Below, one piece after another: positions 35,319 to 44,350 of a DNA stretch of 64,000 nt; position 1 is the stretch's first letter, and every line of letters begins with the position of its first letter. The notes below the pieces were generated by a model that saw nothing but the letters and a program-made list of their open reading frames with translations, was not told the origin of the DNA and made no database searches. Where the stretch lies: contig NZ_LAJE02000072.1 in the NCBI RefSeq assembly GCF_000970465.2, forward strand, positions 1 to 64,000, read 5' to 3'. Both the position numbers and the translations under genes were made by a program. Origin of the DNA: Devosia insulae DS-56 (GTDB lineage: Bacteria > Pseudomonadota > Alphaproteobacteria > Rhizobiales > Devosiaceae).

Positions 35319-35381
35319 CCATTCGTTAACCAGTCGCAGGCGATTGGTTAACCGAACGTTAGCAACGGACCCTTCGAGTCG

Positions 35382-36239
35382 ATGGGCGTGAAGCCGATAT
35401 CGGTGCCGCAACCGCTCGCCTATGCCATGGATACGGCAGGGGCGAAGAGCGATGTCGACTTCGACTATCTGCTGCGCACGGCGATCCGCGAAAGCAGCCT
35501 CAACCCCGAAGCCAAGGCCCGGACGTCGAGCGCCACCGGGCTGTTCCAGTTCCTCGACAGTACCTGGCTGCAGGTGATGAAGGAGGAGGGGCCGCGGCTC
35601 GGGTACGGCCAGTATGCCGACGCCATCAAGGTCGACTCGGACGGCGATTACTATATCGCCGACAAAGCGCTGCGGCAGGAAGTTCTGAAACTGCGTGAGG
35701 ATCCGCAGATCGCCTCGGATATGGCGGCGGCGTTCACCCGGAGCAATGGCGCCTACCTGTTCGAGAAGTTCGGCCGCATGCCGAGCCCGGGCGAACTCTA
35801 CATCGCGCATTTTCTCGGGGCGCAGGGGGCGGAAAAACTGTTCAACGCCGGCCTGAAGGATCCCGACCAGATCGCCGCGAAGCTCTTCCCCAAGCAGGCC
35901 AAGGCCAACCGGGCGATCTTCTACGAAGGCGGCGAGGCGCGAACCATACGCGAGGTCTACCGGGCGCTGGTCGACAAGCATGACGGCGCCGTCGATCCGC
36001 GCTTTACCGCGCAGCAGCTGGCGGTCGATCCAGCCGCGCCGGCGGGCAAATGGGACTCGGCCACGGTGCCGTCGCGCTTCTCGCCTGACGACATGTCGTT
36101 CACCTCGTTGTTTGCCAGCGACGGCGAGGTGCAGGCGCGTACGTTGCTGAGCCCGGCATCCGAAGCGCAAGGCAGCGCGCTGTTCACCCAGCTCTATGGG
36201 CAGGATGGCACGCTGCCCAAGCCCCCGAAATTATGGTGA
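35382..36239 (+). CDS. Transglycosylase-like (SLT-type) protein
   Basis: 285 residues from ATG. Residues 25-70 hold a lysozyme-like start (YLLRTAIRESSLNPEA with the catalytic-type Glu, then SSATGLFQFLDSTWLQVM), as in phage and flagellar lytic transglycosylases. No signal peptide is evident, so export is uncertain. The C-terminal third is low-complexity. In alphaproteobacteria such proteins cut peptidoglycan during assembly of envelope machinery; no partner is seen here. Confidence 0.8.
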   Translation: MGVKPISVPQPLAYAMDTAGAKSDVDFDYLLRTAIRESSLNPEAKARTSSATGLFQFLDSTWLQVMKEEGPRLGYGQYADAIKVDSDGDYYIADKALRQEVLKLREDPQIASDMAAAFTRSNGAYLFEKFGRMPSPGELYIAHFLGAQGAEKLFNAGLKDPDQIAAKLFPKQAKANRAIFYEGGEARTIREVYRALVDKHDGAVDPRFTAQQLAVDPAAPAGKWDSATVPSRFSPDDMSFTSLFASDGEVQARTLLSPASEAQGSALFTQLYGQDGTLPKPPKLW

Positions 36240-36320
36240 ACCGTTCCTTAAGCCTTCCCCGCTAGCGTCTTTCTTGGCGACGAGAGCAGGATTGCGCTTC
36301 GTGGAATCGCACTCCAGCTC

Positions 36321-36385
36321 CGCGTTTTTTGTTTGTCGCGAGATCGAACCGGAAAAGCCTGCAACTTTTTCCTGATCTCGCTCGG
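36321..36385. repeat. Dispersed palindromic repeat, copy A
   Basis: About 65 bp with the core GTCGCGAGATCGAACCGGAA, which can fold through GCGAGATC/GATCTCGC and GGAAAA/TTTTCC. The same element, diverged, occurs at 60807-60871. Both lie in short gaps just before genes on the plus strand. Confidence 0.65.
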
Positions 36386-36396
36386 CGGAGAGGTTG

Positions 36397-37605
36397 ATGG
36401 TTGCGTACCAGGATTTTGTCGCGCTGAGCCAATCGCGCGACAGTGAGGAGCGGGGGCAGGCGGCCCACCTCGCTGCCATGGCCTATCTCAACCATTATGG
36501 CCCGGCCGATGAGCACGCGGCGCTCTATGCAGCGCTGATCGGCTTCCTCGACGATCCCTCGGTGCGGGTACGCGGGGCGCTGGCCTATGGGCTGCTGCAC
36601 GCGGTGGAGGCGCCGCGGCCGATCCTGTTGGCGCTGCTGCAGGATAGCCCGGTGATCGCGCGGGCGGTGGTGCAATACTCTCCCGCGCTGGTTGATGCCG
36701 ACCTGATGGCGCTGATCCGCGGCGCCGACGAGGCCATGCTGATGGCGACGGCGACGCGCGAGCGACTCAGCCAACGGGTGGCCGAGGCGCTGGTGGCCAG
36801 CGGCGGGCGACCGCTGCTGGCCAAGCTGCTGGATCGACCCGACGTACCGTTCTCCCCAGCAATGCTGCGGCAGGTGGCGGATCGCGATGGTGCCGAGGAT
36901 GCCGAGCTGCGTGGGCTGCTGCTGGCGCGCGACGATCTGCCGGCCGATGCGCGGCTGGTGCTGGTGCAGGCCGTGGCGGCGGTGCTGCGGCGCACCCGGA
37001 TGGTCAGTGGCGCAGTGGCGCCGCATCGGCTGGAGCGGCTGCTGCGCGACGCGACCGATACGGCGCTGACGGCGATCGGCGAGCAGGAAGCGGCGGCGGG
37101 CCGGGCGCCCTACGCGGCGGAACTGGTGGATTCGGAGTTTGTGTCGACCCGGGTGATGCTGCACGCCATCGTTCAGGGACATGTGCTGTTCTTCGCCGAT
37201 TGCGTGGCGCAGCTGTCGGAAACGCCGCGGGAGAAAGTGTTCACGCTGCTCGAGCATGGCAGCCGGTCGACCCTCAACGCGCTGTTCTCGCGCTGTGGGC
37301 TCAGCCAGGCAGTGCGCAACATGCTGGCCCGGCTGATCTTTCACGCCCGGGCCGCGGACCTTGCGGACGACCTCGCGGCGCGGCATTTCGTGGTGACGGC
37401 GCTGACCGAAGAGCTGATCGTCGAGCATGACGGGGTGATCCCGCCAGACCTCGAGGAGGCGTTTGCCTATCTCAGCGAACAGAACGTCATTCTCGCCCGA
37501 CGGGCGGCACGCGGCGTAATGTCGGCCTTTGCCGGAATGACGCAAACCGAGATGGCGCTGCCGCAGCTCGAAGCCGAAGCACGGCTGGCACTGCCGGCGG
37601 CCTGA
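36397..37605 (+). CDS. DUF2336 domain protein
   Basis: 402 residues from ATG at 36397, after GGAGAGG. Long helical repeat protein (HEAT-like: ALYAALIGFLDDPSVRVRGALAYGLLHAVEAP at about 48-75) matching DUF2336, an alphaproteobacterial family. Some DUF2336 proteins contain degenerate phosphatase/HEAT modules; the role is unknown. Cytosolic. Converges with nadK. Confidence 0.8.
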   Translation: MVAYQDFVALSQSRDSEERGQAAHLAAMAYLNHYGPADEHAALYAALIGFLDDPSVRVRGALAYGLLHAVEAPRPILLALLQDSPVIARAVVQYSPALVDADLMALIRGADEAMLMATATRERLSQRVAEALVASGGRPLLAKLLDRPDVPFSPAMLRQVADRDGAEDAELRGLLLARDDLPADARLVLVQAVAAVLRRTRMVSGAVAPHRLERLLRDATDTALTAIGEQEAAAGRAPYAAELVDSEFVSTRVMLHAIVQGHVLFFADCVAQLSETPREKVFTLLEHGSRSTLNALFSRCGLSQAVRNMLARLIFHARAADLADDLAARHFVVTALTEELIVEHDGVIPPDLEEAFAYLSEQNVILARRAARGVMSAFAGMTQTEMALPQLEAEARLALPAA

Positions 37606-37616
37606 CAGCCAACGGG

Positions 37617-38390
37617 CTAGTAGCGGAACTGTTCGCTCAGCACGCGCTCGTCGAGCCCGGTGCCCGGGTCGAACAGCAGGGTTACCCTCTGGGTACGGTT
37701 CTCGCGCACGGTCACCTCGATCACCCGCTGGAACTCGACATTGTCGGCCACCGCGCTCACCGGGCGCTTGTCGGCCTCGCGGGTGCGGAAGGTGACGACG
37801 GCGCGGTTGTTGAGGATGGCGCCACGCCAGCGGCGCGGGCGGAAGGGCGAGATCGGGGTCAGCGCCAGCAGCGGCGAGTCGATAGGCAGGATCGGACCAT
37901 GCGCCGACAAGTTGTAGGCGGTCGAGCCGGCCGGCGTCGACAGCAGCACGCCGTCGCAGATCAGTTCGGCGAGCCTTGGCTGGCCATCGACGAGGATTTC
38001 GACCTTCACTGCCTGATAGGTCATGCGGAACAGCGACACTTCGTTGAGCGCCAGCGCCCGGTGTTCCGAGCCGTCGGCGAGCCGGACGTTCATTTCGAGC
38101 GGATAGATGTGCGTCGGTTTGGCGGCGGCGAGGCGGGCGGACAGGCCGTCGGCGGAAAACTCGTTCATCAGGAAGCCGACCGAGCCGAAGTTCATGCCGT
38201 ATACCGGCACGTTCCTGCCCATCTTGCGATGCAGCGTCTGCAACATCAGCCCGTCGCCGCCGAGGGCAACAACGGTGGTAGCCTGGTCGAAGCCGCTGTC
38301 GCCGTAGCGCTCGCGCAGCAGGTCGGCAGCGCGATCCGCTTCCGGCGTGCCGCTCGATACGAAGCTTACCCCTTCGATACGTTCCGTCAC
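37617..38390 (-). CDS. nadK: NAD kinase
   Basis: 257 residues from GTG at 38390, just after GAGGGG; the open frame upstream is not conserved. Phosphorylates NAD to NADP. Signatures: [15 protein letters not shown] (GGDG), [18 protein letters not shown] and [22 protein letters not shown]. Complete enzyme of typical length for the order. Confidence 0.95.
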   Translation of the reverse strand: MTERIEGVSFVSSGTPEADRAADLLRERYGDSGFDQATTVVALGGDGLMLQTLHRKMGRNVPVYGMNFGSVGFLMNEFSADGLSARLAAAKPTHIYPLEMNVRLADGSEHRALALNEVSLFRMTYQAVKVEILVDGQPRLAELICDGVLLSTPAGSTAYNLSAHGPILPIDSPLLALTPISPFRPRRWRGAILNNRAVVTFRTREADKRPVSAVADNVEFQRVIEVTVRENRTQRVTLLFDPGTGLDERVLSEQFRY

Positions 38391-38506
38391 AGCCAGCCCC
38401 TCGCTACCAAGCCCGCTGCCTAGCATGGGCGGGTGACGCGGGGAAGAACGGGTTGATTGGGCCCTTCGTCTCAACTACATGAGCGGCAACGGATTTGAGG
38501 ATAGAA

Positions 38507-39635
38507 ATGCGCGCCGAAATCATCAAGGTCATCGCCGAAATCGAGCAGGTCGTAAGCCTGCTGAGGAGGCATCTTTGACTGGGATACAGCTGAAGCCCGC
38601 CTCGACGATCTGACTGCACGTACCGAGCATCCCGACTTCTGGGCCGACCCGGACAAAGCGCGGCCGATCATGCAGCAGCGCGATGAGCTGGACGTGCAGG
38701 TGAAGGCGGTAAAGGCCTTCGAGGCTGCGGTGCGCGACAATACCGAGCTCATCGAAATGGGCGAGGCCGAGAACGACGCCGATGTGGTCAAGGAGGCCGA
38801 GCAGGCGCTGCACGAGACGCTGAAGGAAGCCCGTTCGGCGCAGGTCGAGACGCTGCTGTCCGGTGAGGCGGATGCCAACGACTGCTACCTCGAAATCCAC
38901 TCTGGCGCCGGTGGCACCGAGAGCCAGGACTGGGCCAACATCCTGTTGCGCATGTACACGCGCTGGGCGGAGCGGCGGAAGTTCAAGGTCGAGACGATGG
39001 AAATCCATGACGGCGAAGAAGCCGGGATCAAGTCGGCGACGATCAAGGTCACCGGCCACAATGCCTATGGCTGGCTGAAGACCGAGAGCGGTGTGCATCG
39101 CCTCGTGCGCATTTCGCCCTATGACAGTGCGGCGCGCCGGCACACCAGCTTCTCGAGCGCCTGGATCTACCCGGTGGTCGACGACACCATCAACATCGAG
39201 ATCAACGAGAGCGACCTCAAGGTCGACACCTATCGTTCGTCCGGCGCCGGTGGCCAGCACGTCAACACCACCGACTCGGCGATCCGCATCACGCACATCC
39301 CGTCGGGCATCATCGTTGCCTGCCAGCAGGAGCGCAGCCAGCACAAGAACCGTGCGACTGCCATGGCAATGCTGAAGGCGCGGCTCTACGAGGCCGAGCT
39401 GCAGAAGCGCGAGGAAGCGGCCAACGCTGAATCGGCGGCCAAGACCGATGTCGGCTGGGGCCACCAGATCCGCAGCTATGTGTTGCAGCCGTACCAGATG
39501 GTGAAGGACCTGCGCACCGGGCACGAAACCTCGAACACCTCGGCGGTGCTCGATGGCGATCTCGACGACTTCATGGAAGCCTCGCTCGCGGCGCGCGTCA
39601 CCGGCTATGCCGATAAGGTATCGGACGCCGAATAA
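38507..39635 (+). CDS. prfB: Peptide chain release factor 2 (programmed +1 frameshift)
   Basis: The gene starts at ATG 38507 (after GAGG) and reads 23 codons to CTT, then an in-frame TGA at 38576. A +1 shift at CTTTGAC continues in the frame ending at 39635, giving 376 residues. Downstream: [12 protein letters not shown], the [16 protein letters not shown] recognition region (SPY in place of SPF) and the GGQ motif in [16 protein letters not shown]. Reads UGA and UAA stops. The shift is an autoregulatory device that responds to release-factor level. A hairpin follows. Confidence 0.95.
38564..38579 (+). promoter_or_regulatory. prfB: RF2 programmed frameshift site
   Basis: AGGAGG at 38564-38569 acts as an internal Shine-Dalgarno three bases before CTT-TGA-C (38573-38579), the conserved RF2 slip site. 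Same spacing as in other bacteria. Confidence 0.95.
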
Positions 39636-39640
39636 CGAAG

Positions 39641-39667
39641 TTGGCCGGTGGCTCTGCCACCGGCCAA
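39641..39667 (+). terminator. Hairpin after prfB
   Basis: TTGGCCGGTGG / CCACCGGCCAA, a perfect 11-base stem with a five-base loop, five bases after the prfB stop. No T-tract follows, so its strength is uncertain. Confidence 0.6.
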
Positions 39668-39730
39668 CAACCATCCGAAGACCCGAAAAATCGAGATGAG
39701 CGCCCAGGGCCACCTTGGCGCAGGTAAACT

Positions 39731-39742
39731 GTTACCGGTAAC
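39731..39742. promoter_or_regulatory. 12-bp perfect palindrome before the LuxR gene
   Basis: GTTACCGGTAAC lies about 90 bp before the LuxR-type start. Palindromes of this form (central CG, TTACCGGTAA) are typical of LacI-family operators, including those of gluconate regulators. No LacI gene is seen nearby, so this is a candidate site only. Confidence 0.35.
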
Positions 39743-39829
39743 GTCTTGCCGACGCATGATGCATTTGAACTAATGCGCGGTGCCGTGAGTTACGTCACTC
39801 AACAGGCATCTGCCATGGGGAAGCCGCCG

Positions 39830-40954
39830 ATGGAGGACGACGACCTGGTCGACAGGATCTACGAGGCCGGGGCTGTTCCCGATCTCTGGCCGAGCGTGCT
39901 CGAAAGGCTGGGCGATCTCGCCAAGGTGGCGGGCACCGTGCTGTTCGCCATCCGCGGTGAGGCGGCCCACTGGACGGCGTCGCCGGGCTTGCACGAGATG
40001 TCGCGGGGCTATTTCGAAGGCGGCTACCCCGGGCATGACGATCGCACGGCGCGCCTGCTTGCCTACGATCATCCCGGCTTCGTCACCGACCTCGACGTGT
40101 TCAGCCGCGAGGAGTGGGAGGCCGATCCGATCCGCAGGGAATTCTTCGTACCGCGCGGGTTTGGTTGGGGCGTCGCGACCGGCATCAAGGTGCCGACCGG
40201 TGACCTCTTGATCTTCCACGGCGAGCGCCGGCTCGAGGATGGTCCAGTGGAGCGGCAAGTGGTGGAGCGTCTCGACCTGCTGCGGCCACACTTGGCGCGG
40301 GCGGCGCTGATGTCCGCACGCATCGCCTTCGAGCGCGCCCAGGGCGCCGTCGCGGCGCTCGAAATGGTGGGCATACCCGCCGCAGTTCTCGGACCGCGCG
40401 GTGCGGCCATCGCGACCAACAGCATGCTTGAGGCGCTGACGCCGTCGGTGGTGCAATCGCGCCCGACACGGCTGGCCCTCGCCAACCTGCGGGCCGACGA
40501 AATGCTGAGCACAGCCCTCGAGGCTGCGGAGGCCGGGCTGCATACCGGGCCGGTGCGTTCGATTCCCATTCCCGCAGGGAACGACAGTCCGGCGATGGTG
40601 GCCCACATACTGCCCATCCGTGCATCGGCTCGCGAAGTGTTCACCGGGGCAGCGGCGGTGTTGCTGATGACACCGGTGACCTTGCGCGAGTTGCCCGATG
40701 CCACGGTGATTCAGGGGCTGTTCGACCTGACGCCGGCGGAAGCGCGGATCGCTCGCGCGCTCGGCGGCGGCATGACCATCGGTCAGATTGCCTCGAGCAC
40801 CGGCGCCAGCGCGGCGACCGTGCGCAACCAGGTGCAGGCAGTGTTCGGCAAGACTGGAATGCACCGGCAGGCCGATCTGGTCGGCCTGCTGCAGGGGCTG
40901 GTGCCGACGGCTAGCGCCCCGATCCCACCGTCGCGATTGCCGCCGCGTAAGTGA
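39830..40954 (+). CDS. LuxR-type helix-turn-helix regulator
   Basis: 374 residues from ATG at 39830, after GGGGAAG; the frame is open to 39746 but the start used here fits the family (LVDRIYEAGAVPDLWPSVLERL). The N-terminal 300 residues lack a recognised ligand domain, though GFVTDLDVFSREEWEAD resembles autoinducer-type regulators' N-termini in Hyphomicrobiales. The C-terminal HTH is clear (LTPAEARIARALGGGMTIGQIASSTGA, then TVRNQVQAVFGKTG). It ends 44 bp inside the 3' end of the convergent E1-KAS III fusion gene. Confidence 0.85.
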   Translation: MEDDDLVDRIYEAGAVPDLWPSVLERLGDLAKVAGTVLFAIRGEAAHWTASPGLHEMSRGYFEGGYPGHDDRTARLLAYDHPGFVTDLDVFSREEWEADPIRREFFVPRGFGWGVATGIKVPTGDLLIFHGERRLEDGPVERQVVERLDLLRPHLARAALMSARIAFERAQGAVAALEMVGIPAAVLGPRGAAIATNSMLEALTPSVVQSRPTRLALANLRADEMLSTALEAAEAGLHTGPVRSIPIPAGNDSPAMVAHILPIRASAREVFTGAAAVLLMTPVTLRELPDATVIQGLFDLTPAEARIARALGGGMTIGQIASSTGASAATVRNQVQAVFGKTGMHRQADLVGLLQGLVPTASAPIPPSRLPPRK

Positions 40955-43900
40955 TGCCGCCACCGAAGGCGACGAGGCCGAGCCGGTCGCCCGGCTTGGT
41001 GCTCGGCAGCGCATCCATCAGCGCCAGCGGAATGGTCGAGGAACTGGTGTTGCCGAGGTTGCGGATGATCGAATGCGCCGGGCGGCCAGAGCGGCGGGCA
41101 ATGGCGTCGATGATGCGCTGGTTGGCCTGGTGCGGCACCATCAGGTCGATATCGTCCATGGTGATGCCTTCGGCGGCGCAGGCCGAGGTCAACGTCGCCG
41201 ACATGGCGCGGACGGCATCGGCGAACACCTCGCGGCCATTCATCTTGATGTAGCCCTCGCCGGCGCGCGGCACGCTCAGCAGCTCGCCGGATTCCGGCGC
41301 GCCGGCAATGGTCGGCTGGGCGAAGGTGAAGAGGGTCGGCTGTTCGTGACCCGTGCCCTGCACCAGCGAAGCGGTGGCGGCATCGGCGAACAGCACGGCA
41401 GTGTTGAAGTCGTTCTGGTCGAGCAGCGGCGAGAGCACTTCCGACGTCACCACCAGCACGCGGGCGCTCGGGTTATTGGTGACGTAGTCGCGGGCCTGCG
41501 CCAGGGCGTAGAGGTAGCCGGAGCAGGCGGCGTTGATGTCGTAGGCGGGCAGGCTGGTCCGGCCGACGGTGCTGACGGCATCGGCGACGCGGCAGGCCAG
41601 CGACGGGGTGATCACATCCGGCGTGCCGGTGGCCGCGATCACCAGGTCGATGTCGCCGATCTCGAGCTGCTGCTCGTCGAGCAATTTCTGTGTGGCCGAG
41701 ACGGCGAGGGAGAACACTGTCTCGCCGGGCTGTACCCAGCGACGGCTCTCGATGCCGGTGAGCTTGACGATGTCGCCGGCGTCGCGGGTCTGCCAGTTGC
41801 CCTTGAGGTCGGCGTTGTGCACCTTGCGGGCGCCGGTCACCCCGGCAATGCCGGCAACGCCGACGGAAACCTCGGCGCGGCCGATGCTGACGGGGGCAGC
41901 CTGCGGCGCGCTGCGGCGCTTCAGGATGGCTTTGTCGATGCGTTCGGCGGTGACGGTCGCCTGCTGCCGCGCCACCGAGGCGTCGGCTTCGACGAACATC
42001 AGCGGGGCGCCGACGGCGATCTTCTGCTTGGGTTCGACCGGGATCGACAGCACCTTGCCGGTAACCGTCGCCTGGACGTCGACGGCGGCCTTGGTGGCCT
42101 CAACCACCGCGACCAGATCGCCGGTCTTGATCATGTCGCCCGGCTTCACCAGCAGCTCGACAACCTCGACTTCGTCGTCGGCCGGGCCGGAGCCGATGGC
42201 GGTAATCGCGGCGGGACCGGTGTCGAGCTTGGGCGCTTCCCACGCGAGATCGAACTCGAGCAGCGCCGCGGCGGCTGCCATGATCCGGCGATAGGAGGGC
42301 AGGGTATCGATCTGCCGCTCGAACTGGAACGGCACGTGGATGTCGTCACGGGTGACGCGCCTGGCGCTGACCGGGATGCCGGCCTTCTCCATCACCGTCG
42401 CCATGACTTCGGCGCCGAAGCCGGCAGTGTGATTGTCTTCGTGCACCACCAGCAGGCGCTTGCTGCGGCGCACCGAGCGGAGCACCGCGTCCTCGTCCCA
42501 GGGCGAGATCGAACGGAGGTCGATCACATCGAGCTCGGCGCCGGCGCCGGACAGCGTCTCGGCGGCGAGCAGCGACTGGGTCAGCGGGTTGCCCCAGGTG
42601 ACCAGCGTCAGATCATTGCCCTGGCGCACCGCGCGGGCCTTACCGGGCACCACGAATTGCTTGGCCGTATCGTCCGAGGTGCGGCGGTCCGAGAGGTTCA
42701 GGCCGCTCTTGGGGTAGAGAAACACCGTCGGGCGCTTGCTCTGGAACGCGGCGTTGAGGAGGCCAGCGGCGTCGCCGGCGCTCGAGGGCATCACTACATC
42801 GATGCCGGGCACATGGGCGAGGATCGATTCGAGGGTCTGGGCGTGGAACGGGCCGAGGCCGGCCTTGTAGCCGCCGCAACTCACCATCAGGATCACCGGC
42901 GCCTGCCAGCTGCCATCGGTGCGCCAGTACATCGAACCGAGTTCGGAGATGATCTGGTTGAAGCCGAGCGGCAGGAAATCGGCGAACTGGATGAACGCCA
43001 CCGGCCGCTGGCCGGTCAGGGCGCGGCCGATCGAGGTGCCGACGATGGTCGATTCGGACAGCGGAGCGTTACGGACCCGGCCCGGGAAGGCGGTCGACAG
43101 GCCCTTGGTGACGCCGAACACGTCTCCCTTGGGGTCTTCGATGTCCTGGCCGAGCAGGTGCACTTCGCGGTTGGCGGCAAGCTGGTCGCGCAGCACCCGG
43201 TTGAGGGCCTCGCGCATCGTCAGGTTGGGCGCCTTGGCGTCGCCGCGATATTCCTTGGCGTGCGCAAATTCGGCGGGGTATGGCGCCTTGGCCGCGCCGG
43301 CGGTCTCAGGCACCGCTTCGGCGCGTGCTTCGACCACAGCCGCCGCCACTTCGGCGATCAGGCTGGTTTCGAGCTGCGCCAAAGCCGCATCGCCCATTTG
43401 CGACTCGCGCAGCGACTGCCGGATGGCTTCGAGCGGATCGCGGCTCTTGCCCGATTTCAGCTCGTCGGCAGCGCGGTACAGCGCCTGGTCATCGGCATTG
43501 GTGTGATCGGAGAGCCGCTCCAGCTCCATCAGCAGCAGCGACGGGCCGCGGGTGGCGCGGGTATGGGTCACCGCCGTTTCGAAGGCGGTGCGGGTGGCGG
43601 CCAGGTCGACACCGTCGACGCGACGGATCGGCAGACCGAGGAAGCTGTCGGCGGGCCCCGTGGGCAGATCGAAGAAGGTCTGGCCCGGGGTCTTGGTCGA
43701 AATCGCCCAGTTATTGTTCTGGATGACGAAGACCACCGGGGCGCCGGTGCGCACCGCTTCGCCGACCGCCTCGAGGAACTCGCCCTGCTGGGTGGTACCG
43801 TCGCCGACGCAGCAGATCACCACCGGAGAATCAGGGTGGAACTTCACGGCCTGGGCGTTGCCCACGGCATGCAGCGCATTGTTGCCGACCGGGCCGACCA

Positions 43901-44234
43901 TCGAGGCGACATTCAGCTCGCGGGCCGAATAGTGCGCGCTCATCTGGCGACCGGCGGAATGCGAGGGGCCGGTGGCGAGCAGGCTGCGGAAGAATTCAAC
44001 CAGTGGCAGGCCACGCGCCAGAAGCAGCGCCTTGTCGCGATAGTGCAGGTGCAGCCAATCCTGCTGGCCGAGATAATCGGCGATCAGTGCGGTCGACTCG
44101 TGGCCGGCGCCGGAGACATGGAAATGCGCAAGGCCCTGCTTGACCAGGTCTTGTTCCACGCGGTCAATCTCACGGGCGAGAAACATCGCCCGGTGCAGCC
44201 GCAGCATCGTCGGAATGTCTGAGGTCATCAGCAT
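40911..44234 (-). CDS. Fused 2-oxoacid dehydrogenase E1alpha/E1beta, lipoyl domain and KAS III
   Basis: 1107 residues in one chain. (1) E1alpha, about 10-300: HVSGAGHES, HYRDKALLLARG and the thiamine-diphosphate motif CVGDGTTQQGEF ending VIQNNNWAIS. (2) E1beta, about 335-650, with LSESTIVGTSIG and VVHEDNHTAGFGAEV. (3) Lipoyl domain, about 680-745, with the lipoyl lysine K715 in EATKAAVDV. (4) FabH-type ketoacyl synthase, about 785-1105, with the complete triad C904 (NAACSGY), H1035 (VPHQANQR) and N1062 (NLGNTSSS). There is no E2 acyltransferase core or E3. The inferred reaction is oxidative decarboxylation of a 2-oxoacid on the lipoyl arm, then transfer to KAS III for condensation with malonyl-ACP. 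It would start a branched or unusual acyl chain. Confidence 0.88.
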   Translation of the reverse strand: MLMTSDIPTMLRLHRAMFLAREIDRVEQDLVKQGLAHFHVSGAGHESTALIADYLGQQDWLHLHYRDKALLLARGLPLVEFFRSLLATGPSHSAGRQMSAHYSARELNVASMVGPVGNNALHAVGNAQAVKFHPDSPVVICCVGDGTTQQGEFLEAVGEAVRTGAPVVFVIQNNNWAISTKTPGQTFFDLPTGPADSFLGLPIRRVDGVDLAATRTAFETAVTHTRATRGPSLLLMELERLSDHTNADDQALYRAADELKSGKSRDPLEAIRQSLRESQMGDAALAQLETSLIAEVAAAVVEARAEAVPETAGAAKAPYPAEFAHAKEYRGDAKAPNLTMREALNRVLRDQLAANREVHLLGQDIEDPKGDVFGVTKGLSTAFPGRVRNAPLSESTIVGTSIGRALTGQRPVAFIQFADFLPLGFNQIISELGSMYWRTDGSWQAPVILMVSCGGYKAGLGPFHAQTLESILAHVPGIDVVMPSSAGDAAGLLNAAFQSKRPTVFLYPKSGLNLSDRRTSDDTAKQFVVPGKARAVRQGNDLTLVTWGNPLTQSLLAAETLSGAGAELDVIDLRSISPWDEDAVLRSVRRSKRLLVVHEDNHTAGFGAEVMATVMEKAGIPVSARRVTRDDIHVPFQFERQIDTLPSYRRIMAAAAALLEFDLAWEAPKLDTGPAAITAIGSGPADDEVEVVELLVKPGDMIKTGDLVAVVEATKAAVDVQATVTGKVLSIPVEPKQKIAVGAPLMFVEADASVARQQATVTAERIDKAILKRRSAPQAAPVSIGRAEVSVGVAGIAGVTGARKVHNADLKGNWQTRDAGDIVKLTGIESRRWVQPGETVFSLAVSATQKLLDEQQLEIGDIDLVIAATGTPDVITPSLACRVADAVSTVGRTSLPAYDINAACSGYLYALAQARDYVTNNPSARVLVVTSEVLSPLLDQNDFNTAVLFADAATASLVQGTGHEQPTLFTFAQPTIAGAPESGELLSVPRAGEGYIKMNGREVFADAVRAMSATLTSACAAEGITMDDIDLMVPHQANQRIIDAIARRSGRPAHSIIRNLGNTSSSTIPLALMDALPSTKPGDRLGLVAFGGGITYAAAIATVGSGR

Positions 44235-44350
44235 TGTGGCGGGAACCTAAACCCGTCCCCGGCGAAAAACCAGAGCAACTAGCTGGTCTTGGGTGAATGC
44301 ATGGCTGATTTGCCGGAGGCGTTGCGGCGTTGCAATTTCCTGGAGGCGCC

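Noticed and set aside
40788-44222. A 1144-codon open frame on the plus strand across the E1-KAS III fusion gene
   Set aside because: It is antisense to a gene with complete catalytic motifs; its translation is rich in Arg, Gly and His without any domain, as expected from high-GC shadow frames.
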